DNA of 64,000 bases from Asterella californica (Eukaryota > Streptophyta > Marchantiopsida > Marchantiales > Aytoniaceae), in the NCBI GenBank assembly GCA_036924285.1, contig JAYKYS010000006.1, positions 25,332,001-25,396,000 on the forward strand, in the 5' to 3' direction. Below, piece by piece: positions 1 to 10,690 of the stretch (position 1 is the first letter of the stretch; every line of letters begins with the position of its first letter). The position numbers were made by a program, and so were the translations under genes. Under the pieces are notes generated by a model. The model worked only from the letters and a program-made list of their open reading frames with translations, searched no databases and was not told the origin of the DNA.

Positions 1-225
1 CACTTGATACATCTCTCAAACATACTAGATCTCGGATCATGAAAACGTTGACTTCTTCCAACACGCGTGTGATCCTAACATGACCACTCATCTATAACCA
101 AGTGAATGGTGTCAACAATCGTGAGATCCTATGCCCTCAGCAGCGAAATATCGGATGATAATGCTTGCTGATATTCTCTAACGGCTGATATGGACAACAC
201 CTCAAAATATCTTTGCACCAAGCGT
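1..225. other. Unassigned flank left of element A
   Basis: This stretch precedes the TGTCGAG terminus of the element A LTR. I see no open frame, RNA gene or recognisable repeat in it. The right end of element A is truncated, so no target duplication can be used to decide whether this is the original insertion site. Confidence 0.5.
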
Positions 226-1092
226 TGTCGAGTTGAGAGTTTTCCTAGAAAGGACGGAACCTTTTGGCTGTGATAGATCTTGAAGGTTGTGTTTAGTCTA
301 CTTAGGGAAGCGTTGGACTTCAGGCTATGGCTTCTTACTATACAGAGGTAGGCTTCAGATCAAAAGGGAACAGTATAAACACTCACTCAGGTCGAATGGA
401 CCCTCCAGTATGTTCAGGAAGTGAAGATCAGATCAGATTAGCAGTAATAAGGTCAGACATCGAACTTTAACGGTCTAGAATCAGAAACATACGATGGTTC
501 AGACTTCAGAACCCCTCCTACATGTAAATGAGGCCCTACTGACCATACACACAAAGTTTCATGTAGAGCCTACTTTTTCAATTTTTGATAGAATAAGCTA
601 GAAATGTAGAAGTATGTAGAAGAAATAATGAAGATAGAAGAAGAATAGCTTAGTTTAGTAAAGAAGAGACTTCGGAAGAAGAGAATAACTTTCAACGAAG
701 ATCTTCGGAAGAAGACCTTTCCAGGAAAGACCAGAGAATGTATATCGTCAGTACACTCTCTTCACGAATAGTCCGAGCGAAGACGAACTACCTATCCAGA
801 AAGGGACAGGAACGATAAGCGGTGTGGGCGAAGACAACAGTGCGCATACCCTTGTCAGATCGGAGACAAGCAATCAGAGGCGACTTCGGCACGTGTGAGA
901 GTTTGAACCGACCTATATACTAGGAAAATTTGCTCATTTCTCACATTCACTCTTAGCGCTCAGCCTACCCTCCAATTGCGGACGATCAACTTGAGCGAAG
1001 ATAATCAGTTTGGGCGAAGGCCAACTTGAGCGAAGACTAGCAGTTTTAGACGAAGTTCATCTCAGCCAGCTAGCAAGCTTTGTCTGACCACG

Positions 1093-1377
1093 ATGTCTAT
1101 CGCGACGAAGTTACCGCGGATTAGAGCCTTTGAGTTAGACCAAGAGGAGTTAGTGCATCTTCGGCCGAAGCTGAAGGAGATAGGTCTTAGCTTCCTAACC
1201 CTGGGAGGCTGGACGAAGGTGTCTGGAAATTCATTAGCCAGATTCGGATGTGTGAAGACCACGCAGGCACAGAACTATATGCGCGACCGGGCAACTAGAC
1301 TGTCGAGAACTGGGAGAAGGTTCTGCTGGATGAAGCTGGGACGAAGGGCGACATGCTCTTCGACAATGCGTCAATGA
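1093..1377 (+). pseudogene. N-terminal part of the X ORF, frame-shifted
   Basis: The first about 40 codons match the start of the frame at 63300 in register: both have the pattern LKE(I/L)GL(S/D)F. After about 1200 the similarity moves to the frame of the next ORF (…EGVW… against …EEVW…), where a TAG lies upstream of 1353. The remaining codons here are therefore out of register. The break is a frameshift or, less likely, an unrecognised intron. No known catalytic motif is visible. It probably belonged with 1353-2822 as one protein. Confidence 0.5.
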
Positions 1378-2822
1378 AGCACTTGGTCAAGGAGGACCAG
1401 AACTACGAGGAGCTCTTTGAGCGTCCGATGCACCCAACGAATGGGTACAAGTTGTCTGAGTACAGAGATCCCGTGAAGAGGAAGATTGCGGAGGCCATCA
1501 TGCTGATTTTGAGTCCCCGAAGGACAACTTACTTGTCGACTTGGAAGGTATGCTTCTTCGAACAGCTCTTCGCCGGAAGACGAGCTTACTGGGCGAAGAT
1601 ATTCCACGACGAAGTCCAGCGCCTATTTAAGAAGCACGACTATGTGTATATGGGAGGCTTCGTCAGTATTTTCTACTTTGGTATGGGGTGGCTGAAGGAG
1701 AATGAAGCTAAGCAGTTAGGCTTCGGCGAAGATGAAGAACAAGATTTTTCATCACCCGTTCGTGAAGTCGAAGAGGGACAAGCCGAAGAGGTTCAGCAAC
1801 TGGGATCTTCACCGAAGACAACAGCCGAAGATACTCAAGAGGCGCAGCCGGCAGCGACTGTTCAAACAACAATCGAAGAAGAAGAAAACCGACGTAGCAA
1901 GAGGAAGAAGCCTCTTCCGACTTCGCCAATGGAGAAACCGAAGGCTCGAAAGAAAGTAAAGAGCACTAAGAGGGAAACAGTGGACTTAAGCAGCTCAGGA
2001 GCAAAGATTGAAGGCGAAGCTGTCTGCGGCGAAGGTACTTCGGGGGGATCTGCCTTAGGTAATGTGGACTTGTTCAGGAAAGCAATGCTTTATGGCGAAG
2101 AGGTAGTTGTCCCGATCCTCCGACTTCTTGAAGACAACAAGGAGGATTACGAGAAGGAAGTGCAGCGGAAGGTGACATTTCCAGAGATGTTGGCGGAGTT
2201 GCATTTTAGTAGGGGGACTTGGCAGCAAGAGAAGAACAATCTTCGTGAAGAGGCCCGGAACGCAACGAAGATGAGGTTGGAGTCGGAGAAGGAGCTAGAA
2301 GATCTTCGGCGCCAATGCGAAGAATCCAAGACTGCTTTGATCAGTAAGGATGAAGAGTTGAAGGTGTCGACGAAGAGCTTCGCCGATCGCATAAAGGAGT
2401 TATCTGACCAGGTAGCTGAGTTGCAGCGAAGTCGAGGTGAGTTCCAGACTACGGTTGCAGAACTTACGAAGGAGAACGAAGATTTGAAGACGAAGGTGGC
2501 AGACTCCGAAGATCTTCGGAAGAAGTTGATGCCTGTGTTGTCCGCGTACGTGACTTCGGGACTGGATGTGGACGAGCTTGGTCTTCTTCGGGCGTTAAAG
2601 GCGGAGGTAGTGCAAGCAGAGACCAACCCCGACGGTGTGAAAGCACGCCTTTCTCGACTTAGACAGAAAGTAGATAGGGAGATTGGCGAGATGCGAGCGA
2701 ACGTGGAAGTTCAGTTAGAAGAGTTTAGAGCACAGTTAGGCTTAGGAATTTTGTACTGTGAAGATGAAGATGATCGTAGCGTAGCGAAGGTCTTCCGCCT
2801 TCTTAGGAAGTTAGACAGTTAG
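1353..2822 (+). CDS. X-encoded 489-aa protein with coiled coil, function unknown
   Basis: I do not recognise the family. Residues about 25-120 form an aromatic, helical-looking domain containing YRDPVKR and AYWAKIFHDEVQ. This matches the protein starting at 63300 (YREPKKR, IYWGAYIHNYVQ). Residues about 125-190 are acidic and glutamine-rich, about 178-215 are basic with KRKK-type patches that could direct nuclear import, and about 285-480 are heptad-rich and should form a long coiled coil. The frame ends just before the TATA box at 2860, so it would lie in the U3 part of an LTR. GAAGATCTTC palindromes occur inside the coding sequence. The layout (N-terminal domain, charged linker, coiled coil) could suit a Gag-like or accessory structural protein, but that is inference. 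The initiator is uncertain because the N-terminus seems frame-shifted. Confidence 0.55.
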   Translation: MLFDNASMKHLVKEDQNYEELFERPMHPTNGYKLSEYRDPVKRKIAEAIMLILSPRRTTYLSTWKVCFFEQLFAGRRAYWAKIFHDEVQRLFKKHDYVYMGGFVSIFYFGMGWLKENEAKQLGFGEDEEQDFSSPVREVEEGQAEEVQQLGSSPKTTAEDTQEAQPAATVQTTIEEEENRRSKRKKPLPTSPMEKPKARKKVKSTKRETVDLSSSGAKIEGEAVCGEGTSGGSALGNVDLFRKAMLYGEEVVVPILRLLEDNKEDYEKEVQRKVTFPEMLAELHFSRGTWQQEKNNLREEARNATKMRLESEKELEDLRRQCEESKTALISKDEELKVSTKSFADRIKELSDQVAELQRSRGEFQTTVAELTKENEDLKTKVADSEDLRKKLMPVLSAYVTSGLDVDELGLLRALKAEVVQAETNPDGVKARLSRLRQKVDREIGEMRANVEVQLEEFRAQLGLGILYCEDEDDRSVAKVFRLLRKLDS

Positions 2823-2859
2823 CGCAATTAGAAAAAACAGTTAGGTTAGGACGAAGTAG

Positions 2860-2867
2860 TATATAAG
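2860..2867 (+). promoter_or_regulatory. TATA-like box in X
   Basis: TATATAAG lies about 40 bp after the stop of the 489-aa frame and about 820 bp before the 3' end of X. This is where a U3/R boundary promoter would be expected if X is an LTR. Confidence 0.4.
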
Positions 2868-4672
2868 CAGCGCGATCCACAGTCCTTGTGCCTTTTCCAT
2901 GTTTTCAGTTCTTTATTAATTTATTTCTATTTCCCAAAAGTGCGGAGCGATGTCGTGAATGTTTTGGACGAAGATATTTTCCTCCGAATATTCGGAGTTT
3001 ACTGTCGCAGGTGTAATTTTCTGATTGACGAAGATCTTCGCCCTTAGACTTGAAAGAAGAGACTTCGGTGTAGGAACTTTGAAGAACCTTCGGCCGAAGT
3101 TGGACTGTAATCTTCGTGAAGAGTTTCTAAATGAAGATCTGAGAACAAATTAGTTACTGTGAAGTGGAAGAGCATAAGTTAAATTGTAAGGAGAGTTTGG
3201 ATGATGGTGGCTTCATCTTAAGTTTGGCTTCTTCAAATAAGTGGGATTCTTAAGCATGAGGATTTAGTTGGAAGAACATTCCTTAGGAAGAGTAGGGACT
3301 TATTCTTGGAACCTTGATGTGAAATCAGTATTCTTCTGTCTTTTCAGAAGAAGACTAGTAACATTTCAGTAGTATTTTATCTTATTCATTCATTCATATC
3401 TATCTTCTCAATCTTTTGTATGTTTGTCGGAAGGGTCCCTGATCAAAGAACTATTTCATTGTTGTTTGTATTCGATTTATCAGGTTTGTACTTGGGTTTG
3501 ATTTCTTATCAGACTTAAACTCTCATCCGGATATTATTCCATTCCGTGAGAATAACAGAAAACTATCTGAATTATCATTGTGACGTTGTAGTACTGTGTT
3601 TTGTGTAATTGTTAACTGTATCTTCGTGGGAACGATCCTTTATTTACTATTTCCGATACTTTGTGTTTCTCTGGGTTGTTACATTTCAGCTTGAGATCAA
3701 ATCAGAGTGTCGAGATATGAGAAGAAACGTTCTGAGCAGAGAAATTACGGCAATTTCTGATACCCAGACAGCTATTTCGACCTAGAACAGAGAATTGGCT
3801 CGATCACTTTCAAAGATTCTTACACGATTTGCAGTAAACAGCTTGCTGAACACTCCTGTGAAGTTGGACCTCCTGATTGTACACAGAACTCCAGATCTCG
3901 CTCTCTGAAGTTGATGCTCTAGATTGAGAGCTTTTCGGACCCCCTTTGCTTCAGCGGTCGCCCTGAATTACTCACAATTTCAATTGACATGAAAATTTGG
4001 GGATAGTCGTAGCCCTGCTGCCAATGAACGAGACTGTGAAGGTTTGAAGCGATTTTCTCAAATCTACTGCGATTGACACCGAAAACCCCAAAATCAACAG
4101 AAGTGCTGCAATTCTGACACAAATCGAACTTCAATCAGCCATAACTCTTTCTTTATTGCTCCAAATCGATCAAAAATTTCGTTGACAGTGCTTGGCACGA
4201 CGAACCCTATCTCCCTGTGCTCTCAGATTTCGAAGTTTCCTCACTAAATGCTCGAACTCCTCTTAAGACCCCTACTACTAAGTTTAGCAGTACACAAAGA
4301 CAAAATTGGACCAGTGGGAGTTCATAGCTTCACTCCCCTGTCCTTTTGTGTCCCAAACCACGTGGTGACTTGATTTTGCACATAGGCTACCACGTCAAGC
4401 CCCTAAAGTGCCAGTATAGACCCTAAACTACATGCGAAGACATGTAAAACGACGCGTAATCTCGAAAGATAACCTAACCTCGCTAGGAAGCATGCATGGA
4501 TGACACGTAATTACAACCCATGAGCTTAACTCCATCTACATGATAATCAACCTACTAAGACTCAAAAATATATAACATCCTCCAGTATCGACTTCTCTGA
4601 GGTCCTAATTTCACTCAGAGAGACTAACGCTTGACAGAGAGGTGAATTATTTACAATGTAAAATGATTCACA

Positions 4673-5966
4673 TCACGACATCCACCCCCTCCAAACCTGC
4701 ACATCCTCCGGCATGTGCCAACCTCTTCTGTCTTCTGTCTGCTCTTCATCATCATCGCTCTCGTCCCCCTCAACCTCTTCAGTAGCCGAGGCGTCTTCAT
4801 CCCTTGTCACCCTCTGTTCAGACTCCAGAAAGTTGAACAAATCTACTGATCCTCCACGTTGTTTGAACAACTTCACTCGTTTGCCAGCCACAGATAGTTT
4901 CAAAGGAGTACCATCTAGCTCTCGTAAACTATAAGTGGCATTTTCATAAACATCTAACACAACATAAGGTCCAAACCATCTTCGCGAGAACTTACGGAGT
5001 GTGGAATGTTGGTTCTCCAGCGTGCTATCATACACCAGAACCCAATCACCAACACGTATTGACTTTGGTCGTAGTCGGTGAGTCTTGTCGAAACGCTCTT
5101 TGTTTCTGACTCGAGCCACCTTCAGTTTCTCTTGCGCCTCAGCAAGATCCTCCTCCCTTCGCTCCAACTGCCTAGTTCGTAAAGCAAGGAGTGAAGTATG
5201 ATCTATACCATCTTCCCACGGTAGCGTAGCCCACGTAGGAAAGTCCTCCTCAGCAGGCATGATTGGCTTCTGCCCCAACATAAGCTTAACTGGCATATAC
5301 CCAGTCGTGGTACAGTGTGTAGTCCTATCAGCCCATAAAGCAAATGGAAGTAGTCTCGGCCATTCTCTAGGTCTACCATCACATGCTTTCACTAAAGCGT
5401 GAACAATAAAAAGGGTGTCCTCGTTCACTCTTACCAATCCCTTCCGGATTCATGGCAGTAGTAAGTCGAAGCTTTACTCCATAACGAGCAAAGAACTCCT
5501 TCGCTTCTGCACCTCTCAGCTCGTCCCTATCTGCTCGTAGTCTTCCAACAGATCCATAACGACAGATGATATCTTCAAGCACGAATCTACATATGTTCTC
5601 TGTAGTCTTCGTGCGCAGTGCTCGTCCCTCCACATAGTTGGAGAGATCTTCTCGAGCCAACACCAAATAGCGCATCCCCCATAGTCCCGGCGGCATCATC
5701 ACAAGATCAAGGACCCACGAAAAATGAATACTAGGTGGGTAGGTAGGTACAAGTCCATCTCTGTAACGGACTTTAGAGTAGAACTGGCAGTGCAGACACG
5801 ACCCAACAAAATCCACTACGTCTTGATACAAACCCTTCCACCAGTATCGCTCCTTCATCTTCGTGTACGTAGCCCAAACTCCACGGTGTCCAGCCCACAA
5901 GGTGTCATGAAACTCCTTCAGCAGATTCAGCTTCGTCGGTTGATCATCCACCACTCTAGCTAGCAT
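4673..5966 (-). pseudogene. Element A integrase region, frame-shifted
   Basis: The upstream frame (5966-5379) carries the HHCC zinc-binding N-terminus (FHDTLWAGH… and CLHC), the first catalytic Asp in VLDLV and the second in RADRDEL. The third acidic residue lies in KSERG. At the GHP motif just after it, a one-base shift moves translation to 5437-4673, which holds the core C-terminus and the C-terminal barrel (WFGPYVV, SLRELDG). The same motifs are intact in the B polyprotein. The reading frame continues through the stem-loop and purine tract, and its TGA stop lies inside the first bases of the 3' LTR. Confidence 0.85.
4681..4718 (-). promoter_or_regulatory. Polypurine tract and adjacent stem-loop of element A
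   Basis: In element orientation the order is stem-loop GCACATGCCGGAGGATGTGC (4718-4699), then AGGTTTGGAGGGGGTGGA (4698-4681), then the LTR TGTC at 4680. The purine run is the plus-strand primer site of Ty3-type elements. The 6-bp inverted repeat with an 8-base loop recurs at the same place in A', B and C, and in decayed form in D and G. Confidence 0.75.
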
Positions 5967-6068
5967 CTCATCTCTTCTCTTCGGACGTTTCCACAGATAA
6001 CCTTCACGTAGAAGGTAACCGTACGCTTTTCTTCTAATCTCTTTAAACTCTGCATCACTCCAACCCTC

Positions 6069-7655
6069 TCACCTGCATAATAAACTCAGATAATATCCGA
6101 TATCGCGGAACTTTTCCGTGTAAAACTCCTCGTAGAACGGCAGTGGTTCCAAGTCTGAAGTCTGCTGACCAACTTGGCACCAAACGTCTCTCTTCTCTTC
6201 ATCTTCGATTTCAGTAATCATCTCTTCTTCATCTATATAACGAGCCCTAGATAACATGGCTGCAACAGGATTATCTTTTCCTGCTATATGTTTCAGCTCG
6301 GGGTTCATACTCCGGATATAAGCAATCCATCGTAGCATTGCTATGTCTGGAGTATTACAGTTTTCTATCATACCTAGCAAAGGCAAACAGTCTGTTTCTA
6401 GTATCACACGTGCACCTATCAAGAACTCTCGGTCTACCTTCATAGCAGTAACAGCTCCCCATAACTCACGCTTCACTTGAGGATAGTTACGTTGTCTATC
6501 TGTTAAGATCCGAGCTCCAAACCTTGAAACAAACCGCACGTCTTCTGCATCTTCTTGACCGACTGCCCATCCAATCGCCTTTGGACTCGTGTCAACAGTC
6601 AGTATGATAGGTCTTCCGCTCTCGTAGCTAAGTCTCTTTAGTACAGGTGGAGACTTCAGAATCTCCTTCAGCTGCTCCATCGTCTCGTGATGTTCTCGCC
6701 GCCAAGTAAACCTCTTCCCCTTTCTCAGAAGTGCATACAGAGGCTCGGCAATGTGTGCATAATGAGGAATACTCACACGGAAGAACACACAAGCTCCTAA
6801 GAATCGTCGAACCTCAGTAATGTTGGTACAGTCTGCTATCCTTGCTATAGCATCTACCTTTTCTGGGTTCGGCCGTCTTCCAAAAGTACCGCATAAGTGA
6901 CCAACCACCACAATCTCTGACATTCCAAAACGAGATTTGATACCTGACAGAGTAAGATGTACCTCTTCCAAGCGCATCAAAATCTTCTCCACATCTCGGA
7001 TGTGGTCTGCAACGAACTTTCTGCAACCATCAGCAGTCATAGTCTCGTCCTTGTCCTCCACCGGACAGCCTTTCATGGGGATATCATCAAGAAATGGGAT
7101 AGTAACCTCAGGTACAAACTCTCGTAACACCTTATGCATCGCGTTTTGCATATGAGCTACTGAGTTTGTCGCACCCTGAGGAAGAGTACACATCCGCATC
7201 AACCTCAAAGGTGTACGCATGGTAGTCAAGTCTCTACTCTCCAAAGCAAGCTGAAACTGATCGTAACCTGAAAACAGATCTCCAATAGAATAGATAGATC
7301 TTCCAGCAAATGCCTCGGCTACTTCATCAACCACAGGTCCTGTCCCCACGTTTCGAATCGTGATGTTGTTGGCAGGCTGCAAGTCTTGGATGAAGCGTAA
7401 AGCTCCTGTCTTCTTAGGTACTGTGAACCATCGGCTAGAGTACGGAGCCACAGATGGTTCAAGAATACCTATTCGCATCCTCTCCTTCAGTAACTCAATA
7501 ACCTTCGGTAGCAAGGCACGAGGGACTGGAATCGGCTTCAAGTCCCAAGGTACATGAGGAACAATGAAGATAACCATCGGAGCTATCACACTAGGATCCA
7601 CACAACCAATCTCCTCAGCTGAGAAAGAAAATGCCTTACCATGGCTAACTATCAT
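6069..7655 (-). pseudogene. Element A reverse transcriptase-RNase H
   Basis: A 528-codon frame begins in the RT N-terminus and runs through the fingers/palm (WFTVPKKTGALRFIQDL, GYDQFQL), the catalytic FLDD (the YxDD box) and the RNase H (TVDTSPKAIGWAVGQ, KRELWG, ETDCLPLL, GKDNPVA). It ends at a TGA just before the integrase frame, where B has a sense codon at the same place (…ERQEGW…). Upstream, a 16-bp loss near 7660 relative to A' breaks the connection to the linker frame. The domain itself looks full length. A lineage-specific insert of about 30 residues follows FLDD. Confidence 0.88.
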
Positions 7656-8212
7656 CTGCTCAAATCAGTCAAGAAGCCACCCCCTCCTATCTGGAGTTGC
7701 TCGAGTGTCTCTTGAGTAAACTCGTGTCCTATTTGTTTGGGATCTCTCAGTACAGACTCAGTGGCCGCTAACTCCATCTGCTGTCGTGAATCAACAGGTA
7801 ACTGGGTCGCCACTGGTTTCACCTTCTTCGCTACAGTTTTGTATTTGGTGTGAACCTCTGCTTCTTCACGAGAGCCACACCAGCAGATTGCATCCTTCCA
7901 TCCACTCTCCAGTCTCGGATGAGGACGAGATTGCAAGCACGAGGCAATCTCCTCATAGACCTTACGAGAGTGGATAGGGATCACCACCCTTCCTCCCATC
8001 TGCTCCATCAACCTATCTACATCATCCAGCCAACGAACAAAAGACTGTACACCTACAAACTCCTCGTAAATACGAGAAATCATCTCATCTTCACCCAGAA
8101 CTCCTGTACAACGTAGATTTGCTGCACACCTCTCCATCTGCCTTCTACTCTTCTCAGTCAGATCCTCTACTCGCATGAATTCACTCCAATCATCAGAACT
8201 GAAAGTCATCAA
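7652..8212 (-). pseudogene. Element A linker between protease and RT
   Basis: This frame is the conserved segment that all elements of this lineage carry between PR and RT (compare 13718-14101, 40631-41100, 50200-50626, 53400-53932). Its C-terminal pattern is KKVKP(V/I)A…LRDP(K/R)QIGH(E/K)FT. I assign no enzymatic activity to it. It ends prematurely at the 16-bp deletion that separates it from RT. Confidence 0.7.
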
Positions 8213-8346
8213 ACCAGATTTCCAACTATGTACAGTGTAGCAGTTTTCAGAATCTTGAGCAACCTCTTCGTCAGCCTACTGTGATCCCACAGGCTGCTCA
8301 AGCGGGATCATAGTAGTAGCAGATCCATCACTCTTGGTATCCCGGC
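8213..8346. other. Short degenerate part of element A
   Basis: This is internal element A sequence, nearly identical to 53933-54066 in A'. In both copies it holds stops in all useful frames between the linker and PR segments. No separate feature is visible. Confidence 0.5.
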
Positions 8347-8760
8347 CTACAAGAGTGGGTTCTGAAAACCCTTACTCCTACAGATAGGAGAATCTCTCAA
8401 AGTCTGTCTGTTTCGTTCGTGGTTCGTACGAACGGTCAAAAACTGCACAGAACGTCTATCATCTAGACTACGGATCCTAGCATAGTGAGATCCATTATCC
8501 ATCACCTTGGTCTCCATTCTAACTGCGGTGATATAAGGCTGACCAAGAATTACAAGATAAGAAGCAGAAGACTGCACGAAGAAGTGCTGATCTACCTCCA
8601 CATCACCCAGCTTCACTCTGACATTGGGGCAAGCGCCGTATAACTCACCCTTCTGGTTGTTTGCAGCTCGTAGCACCCAACCATGGTTCAATTCGATAGG
8701 CCACTGACCTCTCTCGTACACCTCCCTTGACATTATGTTGATCTCTTAACCGTTATAAAC
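8347..8760 (-). pseudogene. Element A protease, active site lost
   Basis: This is the C-terminal two thirds of the retropepsin-like domain (…NHGWVLRAANNQKGELYGACP…, …GQPYITAVRMETKV…). The active-site codons read Y-N-G-stop where A' reads D-H-G-S. Catalysis is therefore impossible from this copy and gag is separated from PR. Comparison with 54067-55188 shows that PR was originally in frame with the gag C-terminus. Confidence 0.8.
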
Positions 8761-9270
8761 TAACGCAGCAACAGGTTCAAGACTTCCGAGACGAACTCGT
8801 GTAGCTGTCGTAGCACGAGCCCAGTGTCTCTTCCTGAAGTCACTATCAGTAGCTGGACCCTCATCGCCAGCTTCATCATCATCGAATTCAGCAGTATTGG
8901 TACCAGCAACCAACGCTTCTTGCTGGAACTCTGTATCATCAGCCTCCTGAAAATGCACCTTCCCGAATTCTGCATCATTAACAGAAGCTCTTATAACATC
9001 TATCATCTGACTTTCTACTTGCTCGGACATCACCTCTCTCTTCCGCTTGATGATGTCGATGATCAGCTCGTGAAACTCCCTCTTCGTAATACCAAGAACT
9101 TCTCGAAGAGAAAACTCGATTCGCGCATCAAGTATTCTCTGCTCCAAGATGCTCTTGAGATCAGTTGAAGTTTCGATATCAGCTGCCAACTTGTAAGCCG
9201 GTCCCTTCCCCTTCTCTTGGGCAGTAAACCGTCTACCAGCAGTCGTTGGCTCCTGCTGGGATCTCTGCAC
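8746..9270 (-). pseudogene. Element A gag C-terminal part, cut by insertion B
   Basis: It carries the conserved segment upstream of PR (PAYKLAADIE, REFHELIIDIIKRKR) and the junction RKRHWARAT that leads into PR. The N-terminal half of the protein is on the far side of B at 17976-19633. The join is proven by the uninterrupted A' copy at 54980-55010. Confidence 0.85.
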
Positions 9271-9272
9271 GT

Positions 9273-10642
9273 TGTCGGAGTGTGATCCGTCTACCTAAGA
9301 AAGCGCCGGGCTTCTGGCTGTGGTTGTTTACTCAAGAGGTTGGCTTTCAGGTCACAACAGGAGCTATTAACACTCACACAGGAGTGTAGGATCCTCTGAT
9401 ATGCTCAAAAAGCGAAATTTAGATCTCACTGGTAGTAATAGGCTTAAGCGGTGAACTTTGACACTCAAAGAGAGAAACACTATGAAGGTTTAGACCTCTA
9501 AACTTCCCCTACATGCAAATGAGGTACTACTGAACTCACAGACGAAGTTTCAACCTGAGATCAAATTCTGACACGGAGATATGAACAGAAAAGTTCTGAA
9601 TAAGAGAATTATGGCAATTTCTAGTAACTAGACAGCTATTCAGACATAGAATAGAGAATTGGCTCGATGAATTTCAAATCTTCTCACAGTATTTGAAGTC
9701 TACAGGATGCTGAACATCCCTGTGAAGTTGGGACTCCTGAATGTTTGTAGAACTCCAGATCTCCTTCTCTAAAGTCGCTGCTCTAGATTAAGAGCTTTTC
9801 AGACCCCCTCTGCTTCAGCGGCCGCCCTGAATTACTCAGTTACTCAAATGATCTGAAACTTTTTGGACAGTCGTAGCCCTCCTGACAGTGAATGCAACCA
9901 CGAAGTTTTGAAGTGATTTCCTCAATTCTGCTGCAATTGGCACCGAAAACCCCAAAATCAACAAAAGTGATGCAGTTTTGACACAATCCGAACTTCAATT
10001 GGGCATAACTCCTTGTTTATTGATCCAAATCGAGCAAAAATTTCACTGACAGTGCTTGGCACGACGAGCTCTCTCTTCCTGTGTTCTCAGATTTCGAAGA
10101 TCCCTCACCAAATGCTCGAACTCTCCTCTAGAGCTCTGTTTCTAAACTTAGAGTTTTACAAAAGACAAAAATGGACCAATGGGAGTTCATAGCTCCACTT
10201 GACTGTCCTTTTGTGCCTTAAACTACCTGGTAACTTATCTACACTCATAGGCTACCACGTCAAGCCCCCTAGAGTGCCAGCGTAAAACTTAAACTACCTA
10301 AAATGACACATAGCCCTGAAAAATAACTTAAATTAGCTAGAAAGCGTGCATGGGCGACAAGTAAGTACAACCCATGAGCTCAAACCACTATCAGCATGGA
10401 AACCCTAAGTTATGTACATTGAACGTCATAGACTAGTAAGAAGTCACTTGCACAAGCGCACAAATGCTTGAACAAGATAACTAACATACTATCAGCCTAC
10501 TAGGACTCAAAATAGTGCTAACACCGTATGCAAAGGTGTCAAACATATACATAAAAGACTAGTAATATGAGCTAACTTCTAGAACTACCAAACCTAAGCG
10601 TCGGAGTAGAAGTCAAGCATGTAGCCGCCAAATGGTGCGACA
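9273..10642 (-). repeat. 3' LTR of element B
   Basis: It runs TGTCGGAG...GGTGCGACA on the plus strand, 1370 bp. It is distantly related to the A LTR (shared blocks ACGTCAAGCCCC and GGACCAATGGGAGTTCATAG), so A and B are sister families. Confidence 0.93.
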
Positions 10643-10680
10643 TCCACCCCCTCTGAACCTGCACATCCTCCGGTATGTGC
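10643..10680 (-). promoter_or_regulatory. Polypurine tract and stem-loop of element B
   Basis: In element orientation: stem-loop GCACATACCGGAGGATGTGC (10680-10661), then AGGTTCAGAGGGGGTGGA, then the LTR. Unlike in A, this block lies after the pol stop at 10691 and is non-coding, yet the stem-loop is preserved. Confidence 0.75.
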
Positions 10681-10690
10681 CAGATCCAGA

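Larger units (their letters stand above)
562..3683 (+). mobile_element. Element X: probable solo LTR (3.1 kb) inserted in the A LTR
   Basis: Comparison with the uninterrupted LTR at 19670 shows a clean insertion. The host word TTTCA is duplicated at 557-561 and 3684-3688, and the insert starts TGTAGAG and ends GTTACA. TG...CA ends with a 5-bp duplication indicate an LTR-retrotransposon integrase product. No internal direct terminal repeat is visible, so I read it as a solo LTR. A TATA-like box at 2860 lies 3' of a 489-codon frame, which would place that frame in U3. Alternatives are a large non-autonomous element or a DNA transposon whose ends resemble TG/CA. The DNA is unusually rich in CGAAG and CTTCGG words. 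Confidence 0.65.
226..4680 (-). repeat. 3' LTR of element A, split by X
   Basis: On the plus strand the LTR runs TGTCGAG...CACGACA. Without X and one copy of its 5-bp duplication it is about 1328 bp, matching the LTRs at 19670, 50998 and 56683. The inverted termini are TGTC/GACA. The plus-strand words GGACCA(A/G)TGGGAG and GTCCTTTTG near 4306-4350 form a block also found in the B and G LTRs. A 71-aa minus frame at 3919-4134 recurs in two other copies but is stopped in the fourth. Confidence 0.9.

Noticed and set aside
3919..4134. 71-codon minus-strand frame in the A LTR, also at 20236 and 51564
   Set aside because: It recurs because the LTR recurs. The copy at 57280-57500 has a stop, and the matching B LTR stretch stops early, so there is no sign of coding constraint.
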